Origin: Georgenia yuyongxinii
GTDB lineage: Bacteria > Actinomycetota > Actinomycetes > Actinomycetales > Actinomycetaceae
NCBI RefSeq assembly: GCF_006352065.1
Contig: NZ_CP040915.1
Coordinates: 3,720,001-3,784,000, forward strand
Direction of reading: 5' to 3'
Length of the DNA: 64,000 bases
How positions within the stretch are numbered: the stretch's first letter is position 1; every line of letters begins with the position of its first letter. The notes beneath the pieces were generated by a model, which worked only from the letters and a program-made list of their open reading frames with translations, was not told the DNA's origin and made no database searches. The position numbers and the translations under genes are program-made. Shown here in pieces: positions 1 to 9,186 of the stretch.

Positions 1-218
1 ATGTCCTTGTAGACCAGGATCTTCTCGCCGTCGGAGGTGGCGATGCCGGCGGACTCCTGCCCGCGGTGCTGGAGGGCGTAGATGCCGAAGTAGGTCAGCC
101 GGGAGACGTCTTCCCCGGGGGCCCAGACGCCGAAGACCCCGCACTCGTCCTGCGGGCCCTTCTCGCCGGGGAGGAGGTCGTGCGAAAGCCGTCCGTCGCC
201 GCGTGCCACGTCCCCCAT
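1..218 (-). CDS. purF: Amidophosphoribosyltransferase, N-terminal part (window edge)
   Basis: First committed enzyme of de novo purine synthesis: it transfers the amide nitrogen of glutamine to PRPP. Only the first 72 or so residues are inside the window; the gene continues past position 1. The reading frame shows [12 protein letters not shown], where the Cys becomes the N-terminal nucleophile after propeptide cleavage, followed by [18 protein letters not shown], the glutaminase-domain signature. The ATG at 218-216 gives a 25-residue propeptide-like leader before the Cys. Downstream on the same strand would normally lie purM, which cannot be seen here. The SCP-like gene at 3953-4408 is also a usual purF neighbour in actinobacteria. 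Identification is secure despite truncation. Confidence 0.95.
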   Translation of the reverse strand, partial: MGDVARGDGRLSHDLLPGEKGPQDECGVFGVWAPGEDVSRLTYFGIYALQHRGQESAGIATSDGEKILVYKD

Positions 219-300
219 GGTCCCACACCGCTCCGTGGCCGGCTGCGGTGTCCACCACCGGTGCGCACCTGGTCACACGGTTTGTCACCGGCCGCGCCCG

Positions 301-339
301 CCGGGCGTCACGCCGGGACCAGCCGGGTGTCACGCCGGG
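301..339. repeat. Two 17-bp direct repeats across the RNB gene stop codon
   Basis: Two copies of a 17-bp GC-rich unit lie at 301-317 and 323-339, 22 bp apart, and differ at one base. The second copy contains the stop codon of the ribonuclease gene (330-332). Each unit holds a short internal inverted core (GCGT-C-ACGC in the first). It could be a local duplication at the gene end or a weak termination/processing site. Confidence 0.55.
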
Positions 340-1841
340 GCGAAGAGCACCTTCCGGTCGGCCACGTCCACCTCGACCAGGCGCACCTCCAGCTGCTCGC
401 CCAGCGGCAGCACGTCGCCCTCGATGCGAGCCCGCACGGCCGGCTCGCGCAGCACCACGATGCCGCGCTCGGGGCGCGCGGGTCCGGCCCCGGGACCACC
501 CGCGCCGGGGTCGCGGTCGTTGCCGTCCACGTCGACGACGACGCCGTCGAAGGTCTGCCCGACCCGCCCGTCGAGCACGAGCGCCTCGATGGCGTCCAAG
601 GCACCCCGCTCGTACGCGTTCGCCCGGCGGGTCGCGCCGGCCATGATCTCCGGCAGCTGCGGGAGGGCCGCGCGCACCCAGTCCGGGACCGCGGCGCCGG
701 CGCTGTGCGCCAGGCACACCTCCAGGCCGTAGCGGTCGACGAGCCGCCGCAGCGGCGCGGTCACGTGCGCGTACTCGGCGGCGATGGCCGCGTGCTCGGC
801 CGCACCCGCCGGCGGGACGGGCTCGGCGCCGTCGACACCGAAGGCGAGGTAGCCCGCGCCGCGGAAGAGGGTCGTGGCCTCGGAGAGGAACGCGGCGTGG
901 GCGGGGACGTTGGAATCCAGGGTGGGCAGCAGCTCGGCGTAGGTGGTGCTCGCCGGCCAGCTCAGGCCGAGGGCGACGGCGGTGCGGCGCAGACGCGCGA
1001 CGTCCCGGGGATCGGCGGGCGGCAGCGTGCGCAGGACGCCGACGCCGGCCTCCCGCATCAGCCGCGCCGCCGCGATGCCGGTCAGGAGGGAGATCTGCGC
1101 GTTCCAGCCTTCGACGGGGAGCGTCGCGCGGTGCCGCAGCACGTAACCGTCGTTCTCGGGCACCGCCTCCTGCTCGGGGATGTCCAGCGAGACGGCGCCG
1201 CGTGCCCGCTCACGTGCGATGCGCAGCTCCCCCACCGTCCGCAGCAGCACGGGCAGGTCTGCCGGGACGCTCGGTGGCAGCGAGGCATGGCCGTCGTGCG
1301 CGGCCTGCACCTGCTCGTAGGTGAGCTGGGCCCGGGACCGGACCCGGGCACGGGTGACCCTCACCGTGGCCGCGTCGAGCGTGCCGTCGGCGCGGACCCG
1401 CAAGCTCCATACGCAAGCCGGCCGGTCCTGACCTTCGAGCAGGCTCGCCACGCCGGCGCTCAGCTCGGGCGGGTGGAGCGGGTAGGAGCCGGTGGGGCCG
1501 TAGACGGTCACCCCGCGCTCGTGGACCTCCTGGTCGATCGCGCCGCCGGGCTCGACGAAGGTGGCGACCGAGGCGATCGCGTAGCGGACCAGGTAGCCGT
1601 CGCCGTCGGCCTGGATGTGCAGGGCCTGGTCGAGGTCCTTCGAGCCGGGTGGGTCGATGGTGACGAAGGGGACGTCGGTCGCGTCGGCGCCGGGCAGCGC
1701 GGCGGTGGCCGCCCGCCGGACCTCCGCGAGCACCGGCTCGGGGAAGTCGGCGGGGATCTCGAGCTCGGCGCGCAGGCCGTCCAGGGCCTGGCGCACCTCG
1801 TCGGACGCGGCGGCGGGCAACCTCAGCTGGCGTGCGGGCAC
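330..1841 (-). CDS. RNB-domain ribonuclease (RNase II/R-like)
   Basis: Predicted 3'-5' exoribonuclease of the RNase II/R superfamily, 503 aa, cytoplasmic. The RNB catalytic signature TIDPPGSKDLDQAL is at about residues 61-74 and carries the metal-binding aspartates. The YAIASVATFVEPGGAID block and the later VTAPLRRLVDRYG block (about residues 355-370) are also typical. The last 80 residues form an S1/OB-like tail containing an acidic, glycine-rich insertion. The protein is shorter than RNase R and has no clear N-terminal cold-shock domains, so it belongs to the compact actinobacterial RNB group. It lies between purF and the lyase-like gene, all on the same strand. The exact substrate is not deducible. 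Confidence 0.9.
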   Translation of the reverse strand: MPARQLRLPAAASDEVRQALDGLRAELEIPADFPEPVLAEVRRAATAALPGADATDVPFVTIDPPGSKDLDQALHIQADGDGYLVRYAIASVATFVEPGGAIDQEVHERGVTVYGPTGSYPLHPPELSAGVASLLEGQDRPACVWSLRVRADGTLDAATVRVTRARVRSRAQLTYEQVQAAHDGHASLPPSVPADLPVLLRTVGELRIARERARGAVSLDIPEQEAVPENDGYVLRHRATLPVEGWNAQISLLTGIAAARLMREAGVGVLRTLPPADPRDVARLRRTAVALGLSWPASTTYAELLPTLDSNVPAHAAFLSEATTLFRGAGYLAFGVDGAEPVPPAGAAEHAAIAAEYAHVTAPLRRLVDRYGLEVCLAHSAGAAVPDWVRAALPQLPEIMAGATRRANAYERGALDAIEALVLDGRVGQTFDGVVVDVDGNDRDPGAGGPGAGPARPERGIVVLREPAVRARIEGDVLPLGEQLEVRLVEVDVADRKVLFAPA

Positions 1842-1874
1842 AGCGGAAACCTTAGCCGGGCCGGGTCCGGGTCC

Positions 1875-3338
1875 TCAGATGGAGGGGAACCGGCTCCGGA
1901 GCTCGACGTGCACGGCGTCGGCGTAGGGCGCGGCGGCGGCGATGGCCTCCTTCACCGTGGCCAGGACGGCCGCCGTGCCCGCTCCGGTGACCGACGCGGC
2001 GGCCTGGGCGAGCACGTCGTGGGCGAGGAGGAGCTCGATCGCGAGCAGGTCCTCGAGCATGTGCAGTGCCTCGTCCGTGCGGCGCACGGCGAGCGGCGCG
2101 CCGGTGCCGTGGTCCTCCACGCCCAGGTCGAGGGGCGGGACGCCGAGGGTGGCGGGGGCCGCGGCCTGCACGAGCTCGGGCAGCAGGGCCGCGGCGGTGG
2201 GGCGCAGCTGGAGGCCGTACACGGACGGCGGGGGCGTGCCCTCCGGCATCTGCCGGAAGAAGGCGTCCCAGAGCTGGACCGTCCGGCGCTCGCTGAGCTG
2301 GCCCACGTGGGCGACGGCGATCCGCAGGGCGTCGAAGGCGATGGCCAGCACCATCGGGTGAAAGTTCCCGTTGCTGAGCAGCGCGTCGTCGGGCACCGAC
2401 ACGAGCGGGTTGTCCGCCGCAGCGTTGAGCTCGGTGGTCACCGCGCGCCCCGCCGCCGTCACGTACTCCCGCAGCGCGCCGTGCACCTGCGGCACCACCC
2501 GGAACGACAGCGGGTCCTGGACCGAGCGGGCACCGCCCGGCGCCGTCAACGCGCTTCCCGCGAGCACGTCGCGGAGGTGGTCCGCGGCGGCGACCTGCCC
2601 GGCGATCCCCTTCGCCCGTCCCACGGCCGGGTGGAGCACCGTGAGGTTGGCTCCGGTCGCCTCCATCGACAGCGCGGCGGCGACGTCGGCCGCCTCGGCC
2701 ACCCGGGCGGCGCGAGCGAGGACGAGGGCACCGTGGCCGACCGAGACGCCGTTGGCGGAGATGAGCGCGAGGCCGTCCTTCCCACCCAGCTCGAGGGGCG
2801 TGATGCCGGCCCGGCGCAGCGCCTCACCGCCGGGGAGCACCTCCCCGCCGTACTCGGCGCGGCCCGCGCCGACGGCGACCTGCGCCATGCTCGCCATGTG
2901 CCCGAGGTCGCCGGCGCCCACCGACGAGGTCTCCGGGACCACGGGGTGGACGTGCGCGTTGAGCATGTCCGCCAGGATCTCGGCCGCCGGTACGCCGGCG
3001 CCCGAGCCGCCGCGGGCGATGCCGTTCAGGCGCACCGTGAGCGCGGCCCGGACGACGTCGGTGGGCAGCGCCCGGCCGATCCCACCGCTGTGGGACATGA
3101 CCAGCCAGAGCTGCTGGTCGCGGATCTCCTCGTCCGTGAGCCGGGTGTCCTTGCCGTGGCCGACCTGGGTGGTCAGGCCGTAGACCGCCTGGTGGGCGCC
3201 CAGCGTCCGGTCCACCACGGCGCGGCCTGCGGCGATCCGTGCGCGGGTGCCGTCGTCGAGCTGCACCCCGGCGCCGGAGACGACGCCGAGCAGATCCGCG
3301 ATCGACAGTGGCGACTCACTGATCGTCACGGTGGCCAT
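1875..3338 (-). CDS. Aromatic amino-acid lyase (HAL/PAL family) with atypical MIO region
   Basis: 487-aa member of the histidine/phenylalanine ammonia-lyase family. Family features seen: QDPLSFRVVPQVHGA, ELNAAADNPLV, SNGNFHP and GVEDHGTGAP, in the order and spacing of HAL. Classical HAL/PAL enzymes make their MIO electrophile from an Ala-Ser-Gly triad in a GSVGASGDLAP-like context. Here the same place reads SSVGAGDLGHMA, so the serine is absent. The usual YGxNTGFG loop is YGLTTQVGHG and the NGTQ block is ISANGVS. GGAGGACGGTC precedes the ATG, supporting this start. No hutU, hutI or hutG lies nearby, so histidine catabolism is not supported. It could be a lyase with altered chemistry, an aminomutase-like enzyme, or a non-catalytic homologue; I do not assign a substrate. 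Confidence 0.85.
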   Translation of the reverse strand: MATVTISESPLSIADLLGVVSGAGVQLDDGTRARIAAGRAVVDRTLGAHQAVYGLTTQVGHGKDTRLTDEEIRDQQLWLVMSHSGGIGRALPTDVVRAALTVRLNGIARGGSGAGVPAAEILADMLNAHVHPVVPETSSVGAGDLGHMASMAQVAVGAGRAEYGGEVLPGGEALRRAGITPLELGGKDGLALISANGVSVGHGALVLARAARVAEAADVAAALSMEATGANLTVLHPAVGRAKGIAGQVAAADHLRDVLAGSALTAPGGARSVQDPLSFRVVPQVHGALREYVTAAGRAVTTELNAAADNPLVSVPDDALLSNGNFHPMVLAIAFDALRIAVAHVGQLSERRTVQLWDAFFRQMPEGTPPPSVYGLQLRPTAAALLPELVQAAAPATLGVPPLDLGVEDHGTGAPLAVRRTDEALHMLEDLLAIELLLAHDVLAQAAASVTGAGTAAVLATVKEAIAAAAPYADAVHVELRSRFPSI

Positions 3339-3382
3339 GACCGTCCTCCGGTGGTCGAGCGACGAGCGCGTCGCCCGGGATG

Positions 3383-3853
3383 TTACGACCGCGCCGCCGG
3401 GGGCGCCTCACCGGCGGCGGGCACATCGCGGGTCGGCGTGTCGAGAGCACCGGGCGCGGCCCGGCGTCGCCAGGAGCGGCGGTCGAGCACGATGGCGACA
3501 CCGAGGCCGGCCAGGCCGCCGGTGACGCCGAGTCCGATGAAGAGGAGCCAGAAAAGGTCCGACCGCGCCAGGTCGCTGGGCGGGGTGAGCAGTGCCAGGG
3601 CGAGGGAGAGCAGGGCGCCGAGGACCACCCCGAGGAGGATGAACCGGCCGAAGCGGGGGGCGTGCCGGACGGTGGCGGGGTCGACCCGGTACTCGCTCGC
3701 GTCGACCTCCGCGGCGGTTGCCGGCGGCCCGGCGGGCTGGGCGGTCGGTGCGGACGGTTCCGACCCGGCGTCCGGACCGTCCGGGAGGGCCGCGCGCGCC
3801 TCCGGCGGGACGCCGTGGGTCGTCGTCCGAGGGTCCTGATCCGCTGCGCTCAC
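3383..3853 (-). CDS. Small two-TM membrane protein, unknown function
   Basis: 156-aa protein of unknown function. The N-terminal 65 residues are Pro/Ala-rich and probably disordered. Two hydrophobic segments follow at about 71-90 and 101-123, then a basic stretch RRSWRRR and a Pro/Ala-rich tail. This suggests an integral membrane protein with both ends on the same side, probably cytoplasmic given the positive charges after the second helix. The GTG start at 3853 is the longest plausible; a weak AGGT lies upstream. It lies between the SCP-like gene and the lyase, same strand. No family is recognised with confidence. Confidence 0.7.
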   Translation of the reverse strand: MSAADQDPRTTTHGVPPEARAALPDGPDAGSEPSAPTAQPAGPPATAAEVDASEYRVDPATVRHAPRFGRFILLGVVLGALLSLALALLTPPSDLARSDLFWLLFIGLGVTGGLAGLGVAIVLDRRSWRRRAAPGALDTPTRDVPAAGEAPPAARS

Positions 3854-3952
3854 CCGACCAACCTACCCGCCGGGCTCCGCGGGGACGGAACCCGGCGCCC
3901 TCAGGGCCGGGCGCTGCGGTGGCCGGCGTGCTTGGTACGCCGGAACCGCCGG

Positions 3953-4408
3953 TCAGCCCCTGGCACGCACCAGAGGCAGGACGGGGCTCAGGTCGGCGCG
4001 TGTGCCGGAGGCGAGGACGCGGCCGGAGGCGACGGCGTCGTCCCAGGCGAGCCGTCCCGTCGCCAGGGCGAGCCACGTCTCCTGGTCCGTCTCGACGACG
4101 TTGGGCGGGGTGCCTCGGGTGTGGCGCGGGCCGGCGATCGCCTGCACCGCCCCGGCCGGTGGCACGCGCACCTCGACGCTGTTGCCCGGCGAGCTGGTCG
4201 CCAGCTCCTCGAGCGTGAAGCGCACGGCGGTGCGCACGACGGCGGTGGGCAGGTCCGCCGGGACGGGCGCGCCGCCGTCGTCCGGGCCGTCCACGTCCGG
4301 CCCGCCGCCTCCTGGGCCACCGTCCTCAGGGCCGTCCTGCCGTGCGGTCAGCCACCGGGTGAGGGCGGCCATCCCGTCGGTGGGGTCGATGCGTCGGCGC
4401 GGGGGCAC
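3953..4408 (-). CDS. SCP-like (sterol carrier family) protein
   Basis: 151-aa conserved actinobacterial protein of the bacterial SCP-like family. The diagnostic C-terminal half contains [15 protein letters not shown] and [14 protein letters not shown], followed by a short strand ending [11 protein letters not shown]. An acidic, Gly/Pro-rich insertion sits at about residues 30-50. The GTG at 4408 was chosen because it gives the usual short basic N-terminus ([11 protein letters not shown]). In mycobacteria a homologue is also next to purF, which matches purF some 4 kb downstream here. SCP-like folds bind lipids, but the biochemical role of this family is not established, so the name is structural only. 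Confidence 0.8.
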   Translation of the reverse strand: MPPRRRIDPTDGMAALTRWLTARQDGPEDGGPGGGGPDVDGPDDGGAPVPADLPTAVVRTAVRFTLEELATSSPGNSVEVRVPPAGAVQAIAGPRHTRGTPPNVVETDQETWLALATGRLAWDDAVASGRVLASGTRADLSPVLPLVRARG

Positions 4409-4499
4409 GGCTCCACGATAACCGGCGCCCGCGTGGGCGGCTCGCGCCTGAAGTACTCGCTCGGCACGCGGTCCACGACGCACCCCGCACCGCGCACGA

Positions 4500-4542
4500 C
4501 GGCGGGGCCCGCCCCGAGAGGATCCTGGGGCCGGCCCCGCCG
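4500..4542 (-). terminator. Strong hairpin downstream of the 5'-nucleotidase gene
   Basis: Arms 4500-4509 and 4533-4542 are a perfect 10-bp GC-rich inverted repeat; a further 4-bp CCCC/GGGG pair lies inside after a 2x2 mismatch, with an 11-nt loop. It begins 15 bp past the stop codon of the minus-strand nucleotidase gene, the position expected of an intrinsic terminator. No T-run is present, as is common in actinobacteria. Confidence 0.6.
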
Positions 4543-4557
4543 CTGATGTGCCGGCAG

Positions 4558-6396
4558 TCAGCCCAGCTCGTTCACCCGGTCTGTCCCCGGCGGGGCGATC
4601 GGGCCCTCGGAGCCGAGGTAGGCGATGAGTGCGTCGAGGTCGCCACCACCGCCCACACGCAGGCTCGGGTCGATCTCGTTGAACACGGTGAAGCTGTCCC
4701 CGCCGTCGACGAGGAAGTTGTTCACCGTGACGAGGTACGTCGCGGCCGGGTCGATCGGCACGCCGTCGAGGGCCATGTTGGTGACCTCGATGCTGCCCGG
4801 GGTGCACACGCGCCCGTCCAGTGTCCGGGTGACGTCGTAGGTGAAGCCCGCCGAGACCCCCATGTGCAGATACCGAGGCTGGCACTGCTGGAGGAGCATC
4901 CGGTGGATCTGGTCACCGGTCATGGGGATCGTGCTGAGCAGGTTGCCGAAGGGCTGGACGTTGAAGGCCTCGGCGTAGGTCACCACGCCGTTGCCTTCGG
5001 CGCCGCTGGCCGCGTAGAAGAGGTCCGCGCGGATACCTCCGGGGTTCATGAACGCGATCTGGGCGCCATTGTCCTGAGTGGCCCAGAGCTGAGCGTCGGC
5101 GATCATGTTGCCGAGATCGGACTCGGCGCCGCGGTTGTCCGAGCCGCCGGTCTCGTACTGGCGCCGGATGTCCGCGGTGATCTGGCCGACCTCGACGTTG
5201 CCGACGACGTCGGAGAGCGCCTTCCACTTGGCGATGATGTCCGTCTGCTCCTGGTCCTTCGCCACGTCCTGGCTGACCACGTGGTTGACGGCGGTGACGG
5301 CGTCGCGTCGCACGTCGCCGGTCTTCCGGCTGATCGTGAGGTTGACCTCCGAGACGATGCGGCCGAACGAGGCCGCGCTCGTCACCCGGCGGGGCTCGCC
5401 GTCGGGGTCGTCGATCTCGCAGTTGTAGGCCTGGTGCGTGTGCCCGGTGAGGAGGACGTCGATCTCGGGGTCGAGGTTCTGCGCGATGTCGACCACCGGA
5501 CCGGAGATCCCCACGCACTGGTCGTAGGTGCCTGTCTGCGCACCGCCCTCGTGGAGGAGGACCACGATGGCCTCGACGCCCTGCCGCTGAAGCTTCGGCA
5601 CCAGGGCGTTGGCGGTCTCGACCTCGTCGAGGAAGTCCCAGCCCACGATGCCGGACTGGGCCACGAGCGCGTCGGTGCCCTCGAGGGTCATGCCGATGAA
5701 GCCGATCTTGGCGCCCTGGAACTTCTCGATCCAGTACGGCGGGAGCGGCGTCTTCCCGGTCTCCTCGTTCTGGACGTTGGCGGCAAGCCACTGGAAGTCG
5801 GCGCCGGGGTACGGCTCGTCGGGGAAGTAGCAGCCGTCCACGGGGTGGCAGCCGCCGTCCTGCATGCGCAGCAGCTCGGTGACGCCTTCGTCGAACTCGT
5901 GGTTGCCGACGCTGGAGACGTCGAGCCCCATGGCGTTGAGCGACTCCACCGACGGCTCGTCGTGGAAGAGGCCGGAGAGGAAGGGCGAGCCACCGATGAG
6001 GTCGCCCGCCGCGACCGTCAGGGTGTTGCCGTGCCCTTCGCGCAGCTGCTCGAGGTGAGTCGCGAGGTACTCGGCCCCGCCGGCCGGCACCGTCCCGATC
6101 ACGCCGGGGGTGTTCGCCTCGAGGTGGCCGTGGTAGTCGTTGAACGCGAGCAGCTGGATGTCGACGTCGCCCGGGCGGGGCTTGTCGTCGTTCTTGCCCT
6201 TGTCGTCGTTCTTGCCCTTGTCGTCGTTCTTGCCCTTGTCGCGGTCGCTGTGGCTCGTGTTGTGGTCACTTCGGCCACCGCGGTCGTCGGCGGGGCCACC
6301 GGCCGTCGCGCCGCTGGCTATGAGCGCGACCGAAGCTAGCGTCACCCCTGCGGTCAGCGTCACACGCTTCAGCAGCCCTCTTCTTCCTCTGGACAT
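4558..6396 (-). CDS. Secreted bifunctional metallophosphatase/5'-nucleotidase
   Basis: 612-aa exported nucleotidase that would hydrolyse extracellular nucleotides to nucleosides and phosphate. The N-terminus has a signal peptide (RGRRGLLKR, then a hydrophobic stretch to about residue 33). A Lys/Asp-rich linker with KGKNDD repeats follows. The calcineurin-like metallophosphoesterase domain shows [30 protein letters not shown] and LLTGHTHQ, all metal-binding motifs. The 5'-nucleotidase C-terminal domain follows with [12 protein letters not shown] and [12 protein letters not shown], which form the nucleotide pocket. AAAGGAG is 5 bases before the ATG. There is no LPXTG or C-terminal anchor. It is transcribed alone, with hairpins at both flanks. 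Substrate range (5'-NMP or UDP-sugar) is uncertain. Confidence 0.93.
   Translation of the reverse strand: MSRGRRGLLKRVTLTAGVTLASVALIASGATAGGPADDRGGRSDHNTSHSDRDKGKNDDKGKNDDKGKNDDKPRPGDVDIQLLAFNDYHGHLEANTPGVIGTVPAGGAEYLATHLEQLREGHGNTLTVAAGDLIGGSPFLSGLFHDEPSVESLNAMGLDVSSVGNHEFDEGVTELLRMQDGGCHPVDGCYFPDEPYPGADFQWLAANVQNEETGKTPLPPYWIEKFQGAKIGFIGMTLEGTDALVAQSGIVGWDFLDEVETANALVPKLQRQGVEAIVVLLHEGGAQTGTYDQCVGISGPVVDIAQNLDPEIDVLLTGHTHQAYNCEIDDPDGEPRRVTSAASFGRIVSEVNLTISRKTGDVRRDAVTAVNHVVSQDVAKDQEQTDIIAKWKALSDVVGNVEVGQITADIRRQYETGGSDNRGAESDLGNMIADAQLWATQDNGAQIAFMNPGGIRADLFYAASGAEGNGVVTYAEAFNVQPFGNLLSTIPMTGDQIHRMLLQQCQPRYLHMGVSAGFTYDVTRTLDGRVCTPGSIEVTNMALDGVPIDPAATYLVTVNNFLVDGGDSFTVFNEIDPSLRVGGGGDLDALIAYLGSEGPIAPPGTDRVNELG
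6181..6240. repeat. 18-bp tandem repeat inside the nucleotidase gene
   Basis: Three exact copies plus a third of a fourth of the unit CTTGTCGTCGTTCTTGCC (+ strand), starting at 6181, 6199 and 6217. On the coding strand each encodes the six residues GKNDDK in rotation. It lies in the linker between the signal peptide and the phosphatase domain, so copy-number change would alter linker length without shifting the frame. Confidence 0.9.
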
Positions 6397-6593
6397 GACA
6401 CTCCTTTGTGGTGGTCCATCGAGTGGGCCGAGGTTAGCGGTGGGCCGCGTCCGAGGGAAGACGTCGCGTAAGGCACCAGGTCAGGACAGGTTCCCGAGGG
6501 GTAGGGCAGTCAACTGCCGGAGCTGGTGCCGCCGTCGGCCCGGGCCGCGGACCTACAGCGGGCGACGACGGTCAGCACCCGGCCAGGACGGCG

Positions 6594-6624
6594 GTGGGCC
6601 GCCGGAGTCACCCCGGCGGCCCAC
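6594..6624 (-). terminator. Perfect 12-bp stem-loop after the Ig-repeat protein gene
   Basis: Arms GTGGGCCGCCGG (6594-6605) and its exact reverse complement (6613-6624) with a 7-nt loop. It lies 60 bp beyond the stop of the minus-strand surface protein gene, and is the likely end of that transcript. No U-tract follows. The rest of 6397-6683 shows no gene. Confidence 0.6.
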
Positions 6625-6683
6625 CCACTCCACATGTCCAGCCACGCCCGGCCGGATCTCAGCGAGCTCCGGCAGGCCGCGTT

Positions 6684-8819
6684 TCATCGCCCGAGCAGGC
6701 CTCCGAAGATCGACCAGATCAGGTCGATGATGCCCCGGATCACCCGCCCGATGACACCTCCGTGCTTCACCACGGTGCCCTCGACCTCGGCCGTGGTGTC
6801 GTTGAAGTTTGAGTTGGAGTCGAAGGCGAGCTGCACCGCGTGCGTGCCCGGCTTCCAGCTCTTCGGCGCGGTGAACGTCGCGCTGAAACTGCCGTCACCG
6901 GCGAGGCGGACCGCCCTGCCGACGTTCTCGCCGTCGACCACGAGCCGGATGGTCCCCTGCGGCTGCCCTTCGTTGCCCGGCAGGGCCGTGACGCGTCCCT
7001 CGACGGTGACCTTCTCGCCGGCCTTGAACTTCGCCGGGGTGAGCGCCGCCTCGACCTGGACGTCCGCCTTGACCACCTGGAGCTTGGCCGAGACGTTCGC
7101 GTCGGTGTAGCCCTCGCCGGAGAACGCCGCGTTGAACCAGTAGCCGCCGTGGTTGAGCGCCCAGCCGTGGACGGAACCGAACGCCTCCGTCGTCACCGCC
7201 ACGGTGGCACGGCCGTCGACCACCTCCGCCTTCGCGGTGCGCCCGTTGAGCATGAAGGTCACGGTGCCACCCGTGACGGGCAGGCCGTCCTCGGTGGCAA
7301 CAGTGGCGACAAGCTCGCCGGTGGTGCCGTAGGTCATGGCCGCGGCGGACGCCGACACGGTCACTGCCTGCGCTGCCTCGATCACCCGACCCTCGGCGTA
7401 AAAGTTCCACAGGCGGAAGCTGCCGTCACCGAGGTAGCGCACGCCGACGCGGTGGAGCCCGGGCTTGGCGTCCTCCGGGACGGTCCAGTCCAGCTCGTAG
7501 GCGCCGTCCTCGCCCAGGTTCACCGGAGCGCCCAGCGCGCCCCCGTTAGGCCCGTTGTCCCACAGCTGGACCTGACCGGTCGGTGCCTTCTCGTTGCCCG
7601 GCTCGGCGGTGACGTTCCCGGTGATCTTCACCGACTCGCCGGCGGTGAACTCGCCGGGTTGGAAGGTGGCGAAGTTGTCGATGTCCGCCTCGAAGACCTT
7701 GTACCGGCCGCTCGCCTCGGACGGCGCCACGCCATCTGCCGAATAGGCGACAGTCACGTCGTAGTACCCCACCGCGCGACCGGCCGGCACCTCCAGCACC
7801 GCCTGCCCCTCCCTGACGGCAACGGGGGACTGCGCCTCGTCGCCGATCGTGAAGACGACCTCGCCGGACGTCGCGGCCGCACCGTCCACCGTCACGGAAG
7901 CCTGAAGCTGGCCGGCGCGGCCGTACTCGATCGCCCGGTACTCGTAGACCGTCTCGGACGTGGCCGCCGGGGCCTCGACGACCGTCCCGCTGGCGTAGAA
8001 GTTGGACTTCGTGAAGTTGCCGTCACCGTGGTAGCGCACCCAGACCCGGTGGAGGCCGGGCTTGGCGTCCTCCGGTACCACCCAGTCGAACTCGTACGCG
8101 CCGTTCGCGGCCAGCGCCACCGGGTCGCTGAGCGGACCGGCGTTCGCCCCGGTGCTCCACAGCTGGACCTCGCCGGTCGGCGTGCCGGCGGCAGCCCGTT
8201 CCGCGACGATCTTCCCGACGACCTTCACGGTCTCGCCGGCCTTGAAGTCGCCGGGCTGGAACGCGGCCGAAGGCTTGACGCCAGCCTCGGACACCTTGAA
8301 CCGCCCGCTCGTAGAGGACGCCTCCACGCCGTCGGCCGAATAGCTGACCGTCACGGGGTAATAGCCCCCGGCCCGACCGGCCGGCACCGTCAGAACCGCC
8401 TGCCCGTCCGTGACGGCGACCGGGGCCTGCGCCTCGTCACCGATCGCGAAGACTGCCTGGCCCCCGGTCGCGGGCGCGCCATCCACCGTCACGCTGGCGC
8501 TGAGCTGGCCGGCCCGGCCGAACTCGATCACTTGGTACGCGAACGCCGTCTTGGAGACGGCCGCGGCGTCCGACGCAGCCGGGGCCGCCGGGGCTTCCGG
8601 GGCTTCCGGGGCTGCGGCCGGCGGCTTGGCCGCAGGCGTGCTGATGGACTCGGGCGTGCTCGGGGCGACCTCCCGGGCGGTCGGGACCTCCGGCGTCGCC
8701 GGCGGGGTGACCGCCTGCGCGCCGGGGACCACCGCGAGGCTGAGCGCGACCGCGGCCGCAGCCACGCTCAGCGCGCGCCCGTGGCCGGCTCGGCGGCGCG
8801 CGTCATCTATGCCGTTCAT
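6684..8819 (-). CDS. Secreted Ig-like repeat surface protein
   Basis: 711-aa exported protein of unknown specific role. A signal peptide ends near AQAV (about residue 37) and is followed by an Ala/Pro-rich linker. Then come three units of about 190 residues, each made of two Ig-like beta-sandwich modules. Units 1 and 2 are close copies (both have GRAGQL-ASVTVDGA, PAGRA-GYY and PEDAKPGLHRV); unit 3 is diverged. The last 25 residues include a hydrophobic/amphipathic segment (VIRGIIDLIWSIFGGLLGR) after the last domain; there is no LPXTG signal. The ATG at 8819 was chosen over an upstream ATG at 8879 because AGGGAA precedes it and it places the signal peptide correctly. An adhesin-like or wall-structural role is an inference. 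Confidence 0.8.
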   Translation of the reverse strand: MNGIDDARRRAGHGRALSVAAAAVALSLAVVPGAQAVTPPATPEVPTAREVAPSTPESISTPAAKPPAAAPEAPEAPAAPAASDAAAVSKTAFAYQVIEFGRAGQLSASVTVDGAPATGGQAVFAIGDEAQAPVAVTDGQAVLTVPAGRAGGYYPVTVSYSADGVEASSTSGRFKVSEAGVKPSAAFQPGDFKAGETVKVVGKIVAERAAAGTPTGEVQLWSTGANAGPLSDPVALAANGAYEFDWVVPEDAKPGLHRVWVRYHGDGNFTKSNFYASGTVVEAPAATSETVYEYRAIEYGRAGQLQASVTVDGAAATSGEVVFTIGDEAQSPVAVREGQAVLEVPAGRAVGYYDVTVAYSADGVAPSEASGRYKVFEADIDNFATFQPGEFTAGESVKITGNVTAEPGNEKAPTGQVQLWDNGPNGGALGAPVNLGEDGAYELDWTVPEDAKPGLHRVGVRYLGDGSFRLWNFYAEGRVIEAAQAVTVSASAAAMTYGTTGELVATVATEDGLPVTGGTVTFMLNGRTAKAEVVDGRATVAVTTEAFGSVHGWALNHGGYWFNAAFSGEGYTDANVSAKLQVVKADVQVEAALTPAKFKAGEKVTVEGRVTALPGNEGQPQGTIRLVVDGENVGRAVRLAGDGSFSATFTAPKSWKPGTHAVQLAFDSNSNFNDTTAEVEGTVVKHGGVIGRVIRGIIDLIWSIFGGLLGR

Positions 8820-8851
8820 GGGTTCCCTGTTCTCGAGAATGTTCGGGGCGG

Positions 8852-8879
8852 ACGCTAAAGGATTCGCCCCCTGCGCCAA
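8852..8879 (-). promoter_or_regulatory. Candidate promoter of the surface protein gene
   Basis: On the minus strand TTGGCG (8879-8874) and TAGCGT (8857-8852) are 16 bp apart, resembling -35 and -10 boxes. A start about 7 bp further on would leave a leader of about 25 nt containing the AGGGAA ribosome site. Assigned by eye only. Confidence 0.35.
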
Positions 8880-9186
8880 TCACGCTAACCATCGGACGGA
8901 TCCTCCCGGAAATTGTTGTTTAGTAGTTCCCCGGCCGTTCACCGCCCCGGCCTTCAGTGCCTCGGAGAGGACATCTCAGCCATCTCCCGGACACCTCTGC
9001 GGTTTGCTGCGCGCGGCGGCACAGGGGCCGTTCCCGGTTGTCGGCCGCGCCCCCCGCGACCGGTACCGCGACGTGGGAAGCGACGGCCCGTCGTCGGCCC
9101 GGGAGTGCGGCCCAGTGGACAGAGAGTCGCGATGGATATGCGTCGACGCGGTGAAACCTGCTCTTACCGACCGACACCTGCCGTTC

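Noticed and set aside
66-3839. 1257-codon open frame on the plus strand
   Set aside because: It is antisense to purF, the RNase, the lyase-like gene and the membrane protein gene, is rich in Arg/Gly/His with no domain, and results from the GC-rich third positions of the genes beneath.
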